This document shows, piece by piece, positions 1-5,118 of a DNA stretch of 7,770 nucleotides. Source of the DNA: Thermoleophilaceae bacterium (lineage in GTDB: Bacteria; Actinomycetota; Thermoleophilia; Solirubrobacterales; Thermoleophilaceae). A model generated the notes under the pieces. The model was not told where the DNA came from, searched no databases, and saw nothing but the letters and a program-made list of their open reading frames with translations. The DNA lies in the NCBI GenBank assembly GCA_013813135.1, contig JACCSF010000236.1:1-7770 (forward strand). Reading direction: 5' to 3'. How positions within the stretch are numbered: position 1 is the first letter of the stretch; every line of letters starts with the position of its first letter. The translations under genes and the position numbers were made by a program.

Positions 1-56
1 GCCAGCCTCACGCCGCGTTGCACGAGCTCATCGGGATACTTCTTCGGTCGGGCCAT
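1..56 (-). CDS. IS3-family transposase OrfA, N-terminal fragment cut by the window edge
   Basis: The reverse strand reads from an ATG at 56 into MARPKKYPDELVQRGVRLA and leaves the window. Only 18 full codons are visible. The opening (Met-Ala-Arg-Pro-Lys-Lys-Tyr-Pro, then Glu-Leu and an Arg-Gly-Val-Arg-Leu run) is typical of the helix-turn-helix OrfA protein of IS3-type insertion sequences. OrfA binds the element's ends and is joined to OrfB by ribosomal frameshifting to make the active transposase. A purine-rich ribosome binding site (AGAGGAAG) lies about 8 nt before the ATG, which supports this start. The rest of the element lies left of the window, so I cannot say whether it is intact. The family call is recognition from a very short stretch and is fairly but not fully secure. 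Confidence 0.72.
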   Translation of the reverse strand, partial: MARPKKYPDELVQRGVRL

Positions 57-74
57 TACGAGTGCTTCCTCTCC

Positions 75-92
75 CGAGGACCGAAATCCTCG
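75..92 (-). promoter_or_regulatory. Small hairpin just upstream of the OrfA ribosome binding site
   Basis: CGAGGA at 75-80 and TCCTCG at 87-92 form a perfect 6-bp stem with a 6-nt loop. It sits right before the OrfA ribosome binding site on the reverse strand. Structures at this position in insertion sequences can limit transposase made from read-through transcripts. That role is inferred here. Confidence 0.35.
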
Positions 93-183
93 TTTGGAAG
101 TCTCCGTCAGACCCAGCCTGCCTCAGCGCAACAGGCCGCCGCCCCGCCTGGGGGTTGTTTCCTTGGCTCCACGCTCGGCTTAG

Positions 184-228
184 CGAGGAAGGGGAGTCCG
201 CCGCTTCGCGCCGGACTCCCCTTCCTCG
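184..228. repeat. Long perfect inverted repeat (17-bp arms), possible terminator or insulator
   Basis: Bases 184-200 are the exact reverse complement of 212-228, giving a 17-bp stem. The 11-base spacer (201-211) can add three inner pairs (202-204 with 208-210) beyond one C/C mismatch. No T-run follows on either strand, so it is not a textbook rho-independent terminator, although many high-GC actinobacterial terminators also lack one. It lies in non-coding DNA between the transposase fragment and the recombinase cassette. It could terminate transcription in either direction, mark the edge of an element, or act as a DNA site that extrudes or binds a protein. The structure is seen directly; the role is not known. 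Confidence 0.7.
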
Positions 229-657
229 ACCTGCCACGTAAACCCGGCGGGTTAGCCCTGGCGCGGAGCTTGGAGCGCTAAGGCGGGGCGGCGGCAAGGA
301 ATCGAGGAGAGGGACCAGAGATGCAGATGGGGTGGTTTTCGAGCCGGATGGGGTGAATCGTGAAGGCAACGCGAGGAGAGCAGCGGGTGACGGGGAGGAG
401 AGGCGGTAGGAGATGTCCGGTGTGGGCGTCGGGTGTGGACTCGAGCGGTTCTGGTGTTCGGCTGGAGGTGGGGGTCTGCTCGCGAAGTCCTGTCGGTGCG
501 GGCCGCTGAGGCTCGGAGTCGGCCCCGCTAGAGCCCGGGCGCAGGTCCCTCCCCCACACGGGCAGCCACACCCGCACGTCTTCGCTCCGGACTCCGCACC
601 GGCGCACGTGCTCGCCCGCTGCGGATCCGAGGAGGGGGGGCCGTTCCGCGAGCTATG
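229..657. other. Gene-poor accessory spacer
   Basis: I see no convincing gene in this stretch. Open frames on both strands run through it, but their translations are low-complexity Pro/Ser/Arg/Gly text without a recognisable domain, as expected by chance at this GC content. The plus strand is purine-rich at about 290-420, with many GGAG and GAGG strings, and has a G run near 632-640. I found no tRNA-like cloverleaf, no CRISPR-like repeats and no clear promoter. It is probably the leader of the recombinase cassette plus degraded mobile DNA. Confidence 0.5.
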
Positions 658-681
658 GGCCTCTCTAGAGCAGAGGCCTAT
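655..681 (+). promoter_or_regulatory. Inverted repeat covering the ribosome binding site and start of the HTH gene
   Basis: GGCCTCT (658-664) and AGAGGCC (672-678) are perfect 7-bp arms around a 7-base spacer. A G.T pair (657/679) and two more pairs (656/680, 655/681) extend the stem to 10 bp. An 8-bp palindrome, CTCTAGAG, lies inside at 663-670. The right arm contains the AGAGG ribosome binding site and reaches into the ATG at 680. As RNA it would hide the start; as DNA it could be an operator. If the gene really starts at the GTG at 794, it would instead be a leader or operator element. Confidence 0.45.
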
Positions 682-1054
682 GCCCGACCAAGCGCGTCGA
701 CCGCCTAACCCTCCCCCCGGTGAGCCTCTCGAAGGAAGGGCTCTGACTCCCGAGCCTCCGCTTGCACCGAAGGCTGATCGCGCGCCAGCGCCCGTGACCT
801 TCCTCTCCACGGACGAGTGCGCACGACGCGCCATGCTCTCCCGGAAGGCCATCTATCGCGCGATCGAGAGCGGGGAGCTCCTCGCCTTCCGTGTGCGTGG
901 GCGTCTGCGAGTCCCGGCGGAGGAGTTCAGCCGCTGGATGACCGCAGATCCCGTCTCGAACGTTCCGCCCGAACCGCCTCGGCGTTCGACTGCCCACAGG
1001 CCGGCTCCGGGGGGTACCTTCCGGTCGGTGCTGCGAACGGTCGAAGGGGGCTAG
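680..1054 (+). CDS. Excisionase-like helix-turn-helix DNA-binding protein
   Basis: This 124-residue protein probably acts as the excisionase or accessory DNA-binding factor for the recombinase that follows 2 nt after its stop codon. Residues about 40-87 form a MerR-like winged helix of the excisionase (HTH_17) type. FLSTDECARRAMLSRKAIYR is the helix-turn-helix. It is followed by the wing, with the GELLAFRVRGRLRV strand pair, and the closing EEFSRWM helix, which is the usual layout for this family. Residues 1-38 and 92-112 are proline-rich and look disordered. I chose the ATG at 680 because AGAGG lies just upstream. An in-frame GTG at 794, right before the domain, would give an 86-residue protein closer to the usual family size but lacks a clear ribosome binding site. 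The domain is confident; the start and the excision role are inferred. Confidence 0.75.
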   Translation: MPDQARRPPNPPPGEPLEGRALTPEPPLAPKADRAPAPVTFLSTDECARRAMLSRKAIYRAIESGELLAFRVRGRLRVPAEEFSRWMTADPVSNVPPEPPRRSTAHRPAPGGTFRSVLRTVEGG

Positions 1055-1056
1055 GA

Positions 1057-2196
1057 ATGAGCGTCGAGCAGGTCGCTCGGAGCGATGGGACCAAGGTATG
1101 GCGCGTACGGTGGCGCGACGAACGCGGCCGGAACCGTTCCAAGACGCTCGGTCGAAAGCGCGACGCTGAGGCGTTCGACGCCGAGATACGTCGACTCCGG
1201 CGGCTGGGGGAGCTCGGCCTGATGGATGCGGGCCGCGTGACCCTCGCGGAGTTCGGTCAGGAGTGGCTCGTTGCTTACGCCGTCCCGAATCTCGAGCCCA
1301 AGACTCTGCGGACATACCAGTCGTTGTGGGACCGGCACGTCCTCCCGAGCATCGGTGGTGTCGAGCTGCGCCAGCTGCGCCCCGCCGTTCTCGACCGCTT
1401 CCTTGCGCAGCTCCAGCGCGAGGGCCTCTCACCCGCCAGCGTGAAGAAGGTCGCCGGCCTGATTCAGGGCGTCCTCCAGCGAGCGGTGGAGTGGGAACGC
1501 ATCTCCCAGAATCCGATGCGTGTGGCCCACAAGCCGAGGGCCCGCCGGCGGATCGTGATCCGTCCGATCGCGCCCGCCCAGGTTGAGCAACTTCGCGAAC
1601 ACCTCCTAGCCGATGGGCGACGGCGCTGCGCGACGCTCGTGTCTGTGCTCGCCTACTCGGGGCTACGACCGGGCGAGGCCCTCGCGCTGACCTGGGAGAG
1701 CATTGGAGAGCGCACCATCGCCGTCACGGGCGCGAGCTCGATGGGCCGTCTGAAAGGGACCAAGACGGGCGCCGAGCGGACGGTGCGTCTGATGTCACCC
1801 CTTGCTCAAGACTTGGCCGAGTGGCGCCTTGCCCAGGGCCGCCCTGATCCCGACCGCGTCGTGTTCCCTGGCGAATCTCCGGACGGCACGCTGACCGAGG
1901 GCCAGTGGAACCGCTGGACTCAGGGCGCCTTCAGAGCGGCCAAGCTCGCGGTGGGACTGCCGCATGCGCGGGCATACGACCTGCGTCACTCGTTCGTCTC
2001 ACTGCTGATCCATGAGGGCCAGTCGATCCTCGAGGTGGCACGCCAGGCCGGCCATTCGCCTCAGACCTGCCTGCGCGACTACGGCCATCTGTTCGACGAG
2101 TTCGACCCCGCCGAGCGCGAACCGGCGGAGGCCGTGATCAAGGCCGCCCGTGACCAGCTAGTACCTCTCACGTACCTCTCGGCTACCGCTAAGTGA
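1057..2196 (+). CDS. Tyrosine-type site-specific recombinase (phage or island integrase)
   Basis: This 379-residue protein should cut and rejoin DNA at attachment sites to integrate or excise the element carrying it. Residues about 5-50 resemble the arm-type DNA-binding domain, 62-150 the SAM-like core-binding domain, and 168-350 the catalytic domain. Active-site residues are visible: Arg204 (SGLRPGEA), Lys236 (GTKTGAER), Arg310 (YDLRHSF), His333 (AGHSP) and the nucleophile Tyr342 (DYGHLF). The first histidine of the usual HxxR box is Tyr307 here, which I recall in other actinobacterial integrases, so the enzyme is probably active. The length fits the family. An ATG at 1057 with AAGGGGG 6-7 nt upstream sets the start; an in-frame ATG at 817 would overlap the HTH gene with unrelated text. 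It is co-transcribed with the HTH gene and ends 29 bp before the convergent pspAB. Confidence 0.93.
   Translation: MSVEQVARSDGTKVWRVRWRDERGRNRSKTLGRKRDAEAFDAEIRRLRRLGELGLMDAGRVTLAEFGQEWLVAYAVPNLEPKTLRTYQSLWDRHVLPSIGGVELRQLRPAVLDRFLAQLQREGLSPASVKKVAGLIQGVLQRAVEWERISQNPMRVAHKPRARRRIVIRPIAPAQVEQLREHLLADGRRRCATLVSVLAYSGLRPGEALALTWESIGERTIAVTGASSMGRLKGTKTGAERTVRLMSPLAQDLAEWRLAQGRPDPDRVVFPGESPDGTLTEGQWNRWTQGAFRAAKLAVGLPHARAYDLRHSFVSLLIHEGQSILEVARQAGHSPQTCLRDYGHLFDEFDPAEREPAEAVIKAARDQLVPLTYLSATAK
2161..2180 (+). repeat. Two 9-bp direct repeats at the recombinase 3' end
   Basis: GTACCTCTC occurs at 2161-2169 and again at 2172-2180, an 11-bp period, in the last codons of the recombinase gene. Repeats spaced by about one helical turn next to an integrase gene can be arm-type binding sites, but two copies inside a coding region may also be chance. 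Confidence 0.3.
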
Positions 2197-2225
2197 CGTA
2201 AAGCCGCTCGCGGAGGGGGAAATCC

Positions 2226-2801
2226 CTACAGCGGGATCTCCCAGAGCGGGAACCAGCGCGTGACGTCCTCCTCGAAGGGCAGCTCCGCCCCGATCTGTGC
2301 CTTCAGGCGCAGCTCGCGCTCGGAGTCGCGCGCCTGCTCGCCGGGCGCCGGGATGAAGGGGTAGTAGCCGCCGCGCTTGAAGTTGTAGATGAAGTAGACG
2401 GGCCGGCCCTTGTCCTCGAACGGGAAGACGGCGGCCAGCAGGCGGTCTCCGTAGCCGCTGCCCTGGAGCTGCGTCGAGATGGTGTTGAGCGCCACCACCA
2501 GGTCCTCGAAGTCGGGGTCGCGCAGGATCAGCCAGCGGTAGCGGTACTCGTCGGCGTGGGTCTCGACCTCGGTGCCGGTGTCCGCGGCCGTGCCGCGCAG
2601 CAGCTCCTCCGTCTCCGCGAGGATCGCGTCGAAGTCAGCGGTCTCGAGCGGCTGGAAGACGATCCCGGCCGCTTGCTTGTGCTTCAGGCCGAGCCCGGTG
2701 TCGAGCGTGACCTGAGCCGTCGTCATCGCGAACAGCCGGTCCGGCGCGGCGCCCTTGACCCGCTTGCCCCGGCCTCCGAGCAGCGCGTCCAGGAATCCCA
2801 C
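2226..2801 (-). CDS. pspAB: PspA-associated protein PspAB
   Basis: This 191-residue soluble protein has the features of the actinobacterial PspAB family, which occurs beside htpX and is linked to the phage-shock (PspA) envelope-stress response. Its biochemical role is unknown. Recognisable features are the MGFLDALLG opening, a first third with DRLFAMTTAQVTL (22-34), the conserved DEYRYRWLILRDP segment (84-96), the VYFIYNFKRGGYYPF strand region (135-149), and the C-terminal ELPFEEDVTRWFPLWEIPL (173-191). No signal peptide or membrane segment is seen. I chose the GTG at 2801 because it gives the family's usual N-terminus and lies 2 nt after the htpX stop. No ribosome binding site is visible, so translation is probably coupled to htpX. 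A longer in-frame reading upstream only runs through htpX in the wrong frame. No PspA gene is in view. Confidence 0.88.
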   Translation of the reverse strand: MGFLDALLGGRGKRVKGAAPDRLFAMTTAQVTLDTGLGLKHKQAAGIVFQPLETADFDAILAETEELLRGTAADTGTEVETHADEYRYRWLILRDPDFEDLVVALNTISTQLQGSGYGDRLLAAVFPFEDKGRPVYFIYNFKRGGYYPFIPAPGEQARDSERELRLKAQIGAELPFEEDVTRWFPLWEIPL

Positions 2802-2803
2802 GC

Positions 2804-3703
2804 TTAGGCGGCGGCCTGGAGCTGCGTCTCGAGCTGCTGCAGGCGCTCGATCCGCTTCTCCATCGGCGGGTGAGTCGAGAAGAGCGTCTGGACCGCGCCG
2901 CGCACGCTGGTCGGCACGATGAAGAACGCGTTCAGCCGCTCCGCCTGGCGGAGGTCCTGCGTCGGCACGCGCTCCATGGCGCCCGAGATCTTCACGAGCG
3001 CCGAGGACAGCGCGCTCGGGCGTCCGGTGACGATCGCCGCTCCGCGGTCGGCCGCGAACTCGCGGTAGCGCGACAGGGCGAGCATCAGGAAGAAGGAGAC
3101 GATGTAGACGACGAATGAGACGAGCAGGACGACCAGGATGCTGGGGTTGTCGTCGTCGTCCCCTCCGCCGAAGAAGAAGCCGAACTGCAGGATCATGGCG
3201 GCGATCGAAGCGAAGAAGCTCGCGATGGTCATGATCAACACGTCGCGGTTCTTCACGTGCGAGAGCTCGTGGGCCATCACGCCCTCGAGCTCGCTCGGTG
3301 AGAGCACCGACATGATGCCGGTGGTGGCGCACACCGTCGCGCTCTTCTGCGAGCGGCCGGTGGCGAAGGCGTTCGGCACGTGCGAGTCCGCGACGGCGAT
3401 GCGCGGCTTGGGCAGGTCGGCCTGGATGCAGAGCCGCTCGATCATCGCGTGCAGCCCGGGCGCCTCCTGCGGGGAAACCTCCTTGGCCCCCATGGCGGAC
3501 AGCGCCAGCTTGTCCGAGAAGAACAGCTGGGCGAAGCTGAGCCCGCCGATGATGACGACCATCAGCACGAGGCCCGTCCCGGCCGCGAGCAGGGCCCCGA
3601 TCAGCGCCACGTAGAGCAGCCCCAGCAGGAACATCGTCAGGAGCATGCGGAACTGCAGTCCCGGGTCTCTCGGGAAGATCGCTCGCTGCTGTCGTGCCGC
3701 CAT
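2804..3703 (-). CDS. htpX: HtpX-type membrane zinc metalloprotease (peptidase M48)
   Basis: This 299-residue integral membrane protease degrades damaged or misfolded membrane proteins. The zinc site is visible: HELSH gives His145, Glu146 and His149, and Glu215 in SRYREFAAD is the third metal ligand. Hydrophobic spans at about 20-61 (two helices), 156-178 and 188-210 match the HtpX layout, with the protease domain on the cytoplasmic side. A short GGGDDDDN loop (179-186) joins the last two helices. The FSTHPPMEKRI motif near the end (275-285) is typical of M48B. The start at 3703 has no properly spaced ribosome binding site, but a TAAACT box lies 7 nt before the ATG, which suggests a leaderless transcript. 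It forms a two-gene operon with pspAB, the pairing seen in other actinobacteria. Confidence 0.95.
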   Translation of the reverse strand: MAARQQRAIFPRDPGLQFRMLLTMFLLGLLYVALIGALLAAGTGLVLMVVIIGGLSFAQLFFSDKLALSAMGAKEVSPQEAPGLHAMIERLCIQADLPKPRIAVADSHVPNAFATGRSQKSATVCATTGIMSVLSPSELEGVMAHELSHVKNRDVLIMTIASFFASIAAMILQFGFFFGGGDDDDNPSILVVLLVSFVVYIVSFFLMLALSRYREFAADRGAAIVTGRPSALSSALVKISGAMERVPTQDLRQAERLNAFFIVPTSVRGAVQTLFSTHPPMEKRIERLQQLETQLQAAA

Positions 3704-3710
3704 GCCCCTG

Positions 3711-3716
3711 AGTTTA
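3711..3716 (-). promoter_or_regulatory. Candidate leaderless promoter -10 box for htpX
   Basis: On the reverse strand TAAACT fits the actinobacterial TANNNT -10 pattern. It ends 7 nt before the htpX ATG, so transcription would start at or next to the A of the start codon. No convincing -35 box is seen at 16-18 nt. This would explain why htpX lacks a normally spaced ribosome binding site. Confidence 0.42.
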
Positions 3717-3775
3717 GTGAGGCGTCATTGCATACCCACTTGCAGGAGGGGGAAAAGCGGCGCTCGGGCCGCTCG

Positions 3776-3784
3776 TGCTAGAGT
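3776..3784 (+). promoter_or_regulatory. Candidate extended -10 promoter for the riboswitch-M23 operon
   Basis: TGCTAGAGT contains a TANNNT -10 box (TAGAGT, 3779-3784) with a TGC extension. The expected start, about 7 nt downstream, is at 3791, the first base of the GTCCCG segment that can pair with the ribosome binding site of the M23 gene. No good -35 box is seen at 16-18 nt. The fit between predicted start and RNA structure raises my confidence. Confidence 0.45.
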
Positions 3785-3797
3785 GCCCGCGTCCCGA

Positions 3798-3930
3798 GCG
3801 CTGAATTTCCCTGCACAGAAGCGGGAAACCGGGGGATCCGGGGGCCCGATAGGGCCGGGGGCGAATGGCCGCCTTGAGCGTGGCCTAGCGGCACTCCCGC
3901 CGCGAGCCCGTCAGCTAACCCCGTAAGCGC
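3798..3930 (+). ncRNA. c-di-AMP riboswitch (ydaO-yuaA class)
   Basis: This is the 5' leader of the M23 peptidase mRNA, and it senses the second messenger cyclic di-AMP. Conserved blocks appear in the expected order: GCGCTGAAT opening the P1 stem (3798-3805); the P2 hairpin TTTCCC/GGGAAA (3806-3811 with 3823-3828); GGGGGATCC (3831-3839); a GGCCC/GGGCC hairpin (3843-3847 with 3852-3856); GGGGGCGAAT (3857-3866); a GGCC..GGCC stem followed by TAGCGGCACTCCC; and the signature block AGCCCGTCAGCTAACCCCGT, which runs into AAGCGC and closes P1 at 3930. The last block is nearly identical to the 3' end of known members. In this class ligand binding usually turns expression off, and cell-wall hydrolase genes are frequent targets, which fits the downstream gene. 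Outside the aptamer, GTCCCG (3791-3796) can pair with CGGGAC (3936-3941), which includes the likely ribosome binding site. Confidence 0.93.
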
Positions 3931-3935
3931 AGAAG

Positions 3936-3941
3936 CGGGAC
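3936..3941 (+). promoter_or_regulatory. Ribosome binding site of the M23 gene, predicted to be sequestered
   Basis: CGGGAC is the only purine-rich candidate before the M23 start codons. GGGA (3937-3940) lies 4 nt before the ATG at 3945 and 10 nt before the ATG at 3951. It is an exact complement of GTCCCG at 3791-3796, just outside the aptamer's P1 stem, so a P1 extension could mask it. Confidence 0.5.
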
Positions 3942-3944
3942 AAG

Positions 3945-5114
3945 ATGACCATGAAGAAGAGCTTCTGGCTCCCAATCGCCCTGGGCCTGTGCGCCTACCT
4001 CGTGCTCCCGCTACCGGGGCTGTCGGCGCCCCTGTCCGACCGCATCGATCAGAAGCGCGACCAGATCGCCGGCGCCAAGCAGAAGGAAGGCGTGCTGACG
4101 ACGACGATCCAGACCTTCTCCACGCGCATCGACGGCATCCAGGGCGAGATCCAGGCCACGCAGCAGCGCCTTGACCGCGCCCAGTCGAGCCTCGACCGCC
4201 AGAAGAACGAGCTGCTTGCCGTGCGCGACCGCCTCGAGGCGGCCCGCGACCGGCTCGAGCGCCTGCGCAGCGAGCTCGCCACCGCGCGCCGCCTGCTGGC
4301 CGCCCGGCTCGTCGAGATCTACAAGTCCGACACCCCCGATGCGCTGACCGTGGTGATGGAGGCCGACGGCTTCGGCGACCTGCTCGAGCGTACAGAGTTC
4401 CTCGAGCGCATCTCAGACCAGGACCGCGAGATCACGGACCGCGTGCGCGGGTTGCGCGACCAGGCCGAGGACCAGGCCGTCGAGCTCGCCGAGCTGGAGG
4501 AGCGCGAGCAGCTGGCGGCCGAGCGCATCCTGCGCGAGCGCGACCAGATCGCCTCCGCGCAGAATCAGCTCGTGTCCTCGCGCGACCAGCTCGCGTCGGC
4601 CCGCGCCGACCGGCGCGGCGCGCTCGCCGACGTGCGTAGCGGCAAGCGACAGGCGCTGGAGGACCTCGCCTCGCTCGAGGCTGAGCAGGCACGCGTCCAG
4701 GCGGCACTCGCCGGGGCGCCCGCGCCCGGCCCGGTCCAGCAAGGCTCAGGGCAGCTGATCTGGCCGGTGAGCGGCTCGCTGACCGGATCGTTCGGCGAAC
4801 CCCGGCCCGGCCACCTGCACTCCGGCATCGACATCGCCGCGCCGGAGGGCACGCCTATCCGGGCTGCCGACTCCGGCCGCGTGGCCCTGGCAGCTTGGAC
4901 GGGCGGCTACGGTAACTACACCTGCATCCAGCACACGGCCAGCCTCTCCACCTGCTACGGGCACCAGTCCCGCCTTGGCACTTCGGCGGGTGCGTCGGTA
5001 CAGCAGGGCCAAGTGATGGGCTACGTCGGCAACACCGGCAACTCGTTCGGCTCCCACCTGCACTTCGAAGTGCGAATCAACGGGTCGCCCGTCGACCCGA
5101 TGGGCTATCTCTAG
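3945..5114 (+). CDS. Secreted coiled-coil M23 (LytM/EnvC-type) peptidoglycan endopeptidase
   Basis: This 389-residue protein should cut peptide cross-links in the cell wall, or activate another hydrolase. Residues 1-28 form a signal peptide: MTMKK, a hydrophobic core, then a likely cut near GLSA-PL. Residues about 31-125 and 155-255 are long coiled coils rich in Arg, Asp, Gln, Glu and Leu, as in EnvC and RipA-like proteins. A Pro/Gly linker (257-268) leads to the M23 domain (270-389). All zinc and catalytic residues are present: His292 and Asp296 (HSGID), His340 (YGH), and His371/His373 (HLHFEV), so the enzyme is probably active. Cys327 and Cys337 could form a disulfide. Translation may start at 3945 or at the ATG at 3951; the latter has better spacing from the weak GGGA site. 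It lies under a c-di-AMP riboswitch and heads an operon with the YibE/F gene. Confidence 0.93.
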   Translation: MTMKKSFWLPIALGLCAYLVLPLPGLSAPLSDRIDQKRDQIAGAKQKEGVLTTTIQTFSTRIDGIQGEIQATQQRLDRAQSSLDRQKNELLAVRDRLEAARDRLERLRSELATARRLLAARLVEIYKSDTPDALTVVMEADGFGDLLERTEFLERISDQDREITDRVRGLRDQAEDQAVELAELEEREQLAAERILRERDQIASAQNQLVSSRDQLASARADRRGALADVRSGKRQALEDLASLEAEQARVQAALAGAPAPGPVQQGSGQLIWPVSGSLTGSFGEPRPGHLHSGIDIAAPEGTPIRAADSGRVALAAWTGGYGNYTCIQHTASLSTCYGHQSRLGTSAGASVQQGQVMGYVGNTGNSFGSHLHFEVRINGSPVDPMGYL

Positions 5115-5118
5115 CGCT

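Noticed and set aside
229..657. CRISPR array or tandem repeats in the spacer
   Set aside because: The purine-rich strings are irregular, with no repeated unit at constant spacing.
413..679. Upstream extension of the HTH gene to an ATG at 413
   Set aside because: The added 89 residues are low-complexity with many Gly, Cys and Pro and no family match. The ATG at 680 has a ribosome binding site.
28..852. Long minus-strand open frame across the accessory spacer
   Set aside because: Its translation is Ser/Arg/Pro/Gly-rich text without a domain. It overlaps the transposase start and the HTH gene, and such frames are common by chance at this GC content.
2197..2225. tRNA fragment as attachment site next to the recombinase
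   Set aside because: I looked for a T-loop (GGTTCGA-type) and acceptor pairing here and in the left spacer and found none.
2802..3332. N-terminal extension of pspAB to 3332
   Set aside because: It is the wrong-frame reading of htpX. PspAB proteins begin at the MGFLDALL segment, which here starts at the GTG at 2801.
3645..3926. Plus-strand open frame through the divergent control region
   Set aside because: It overlaps the riboswitch and the htpX start and has no recognisable domain or ribosome binding site.
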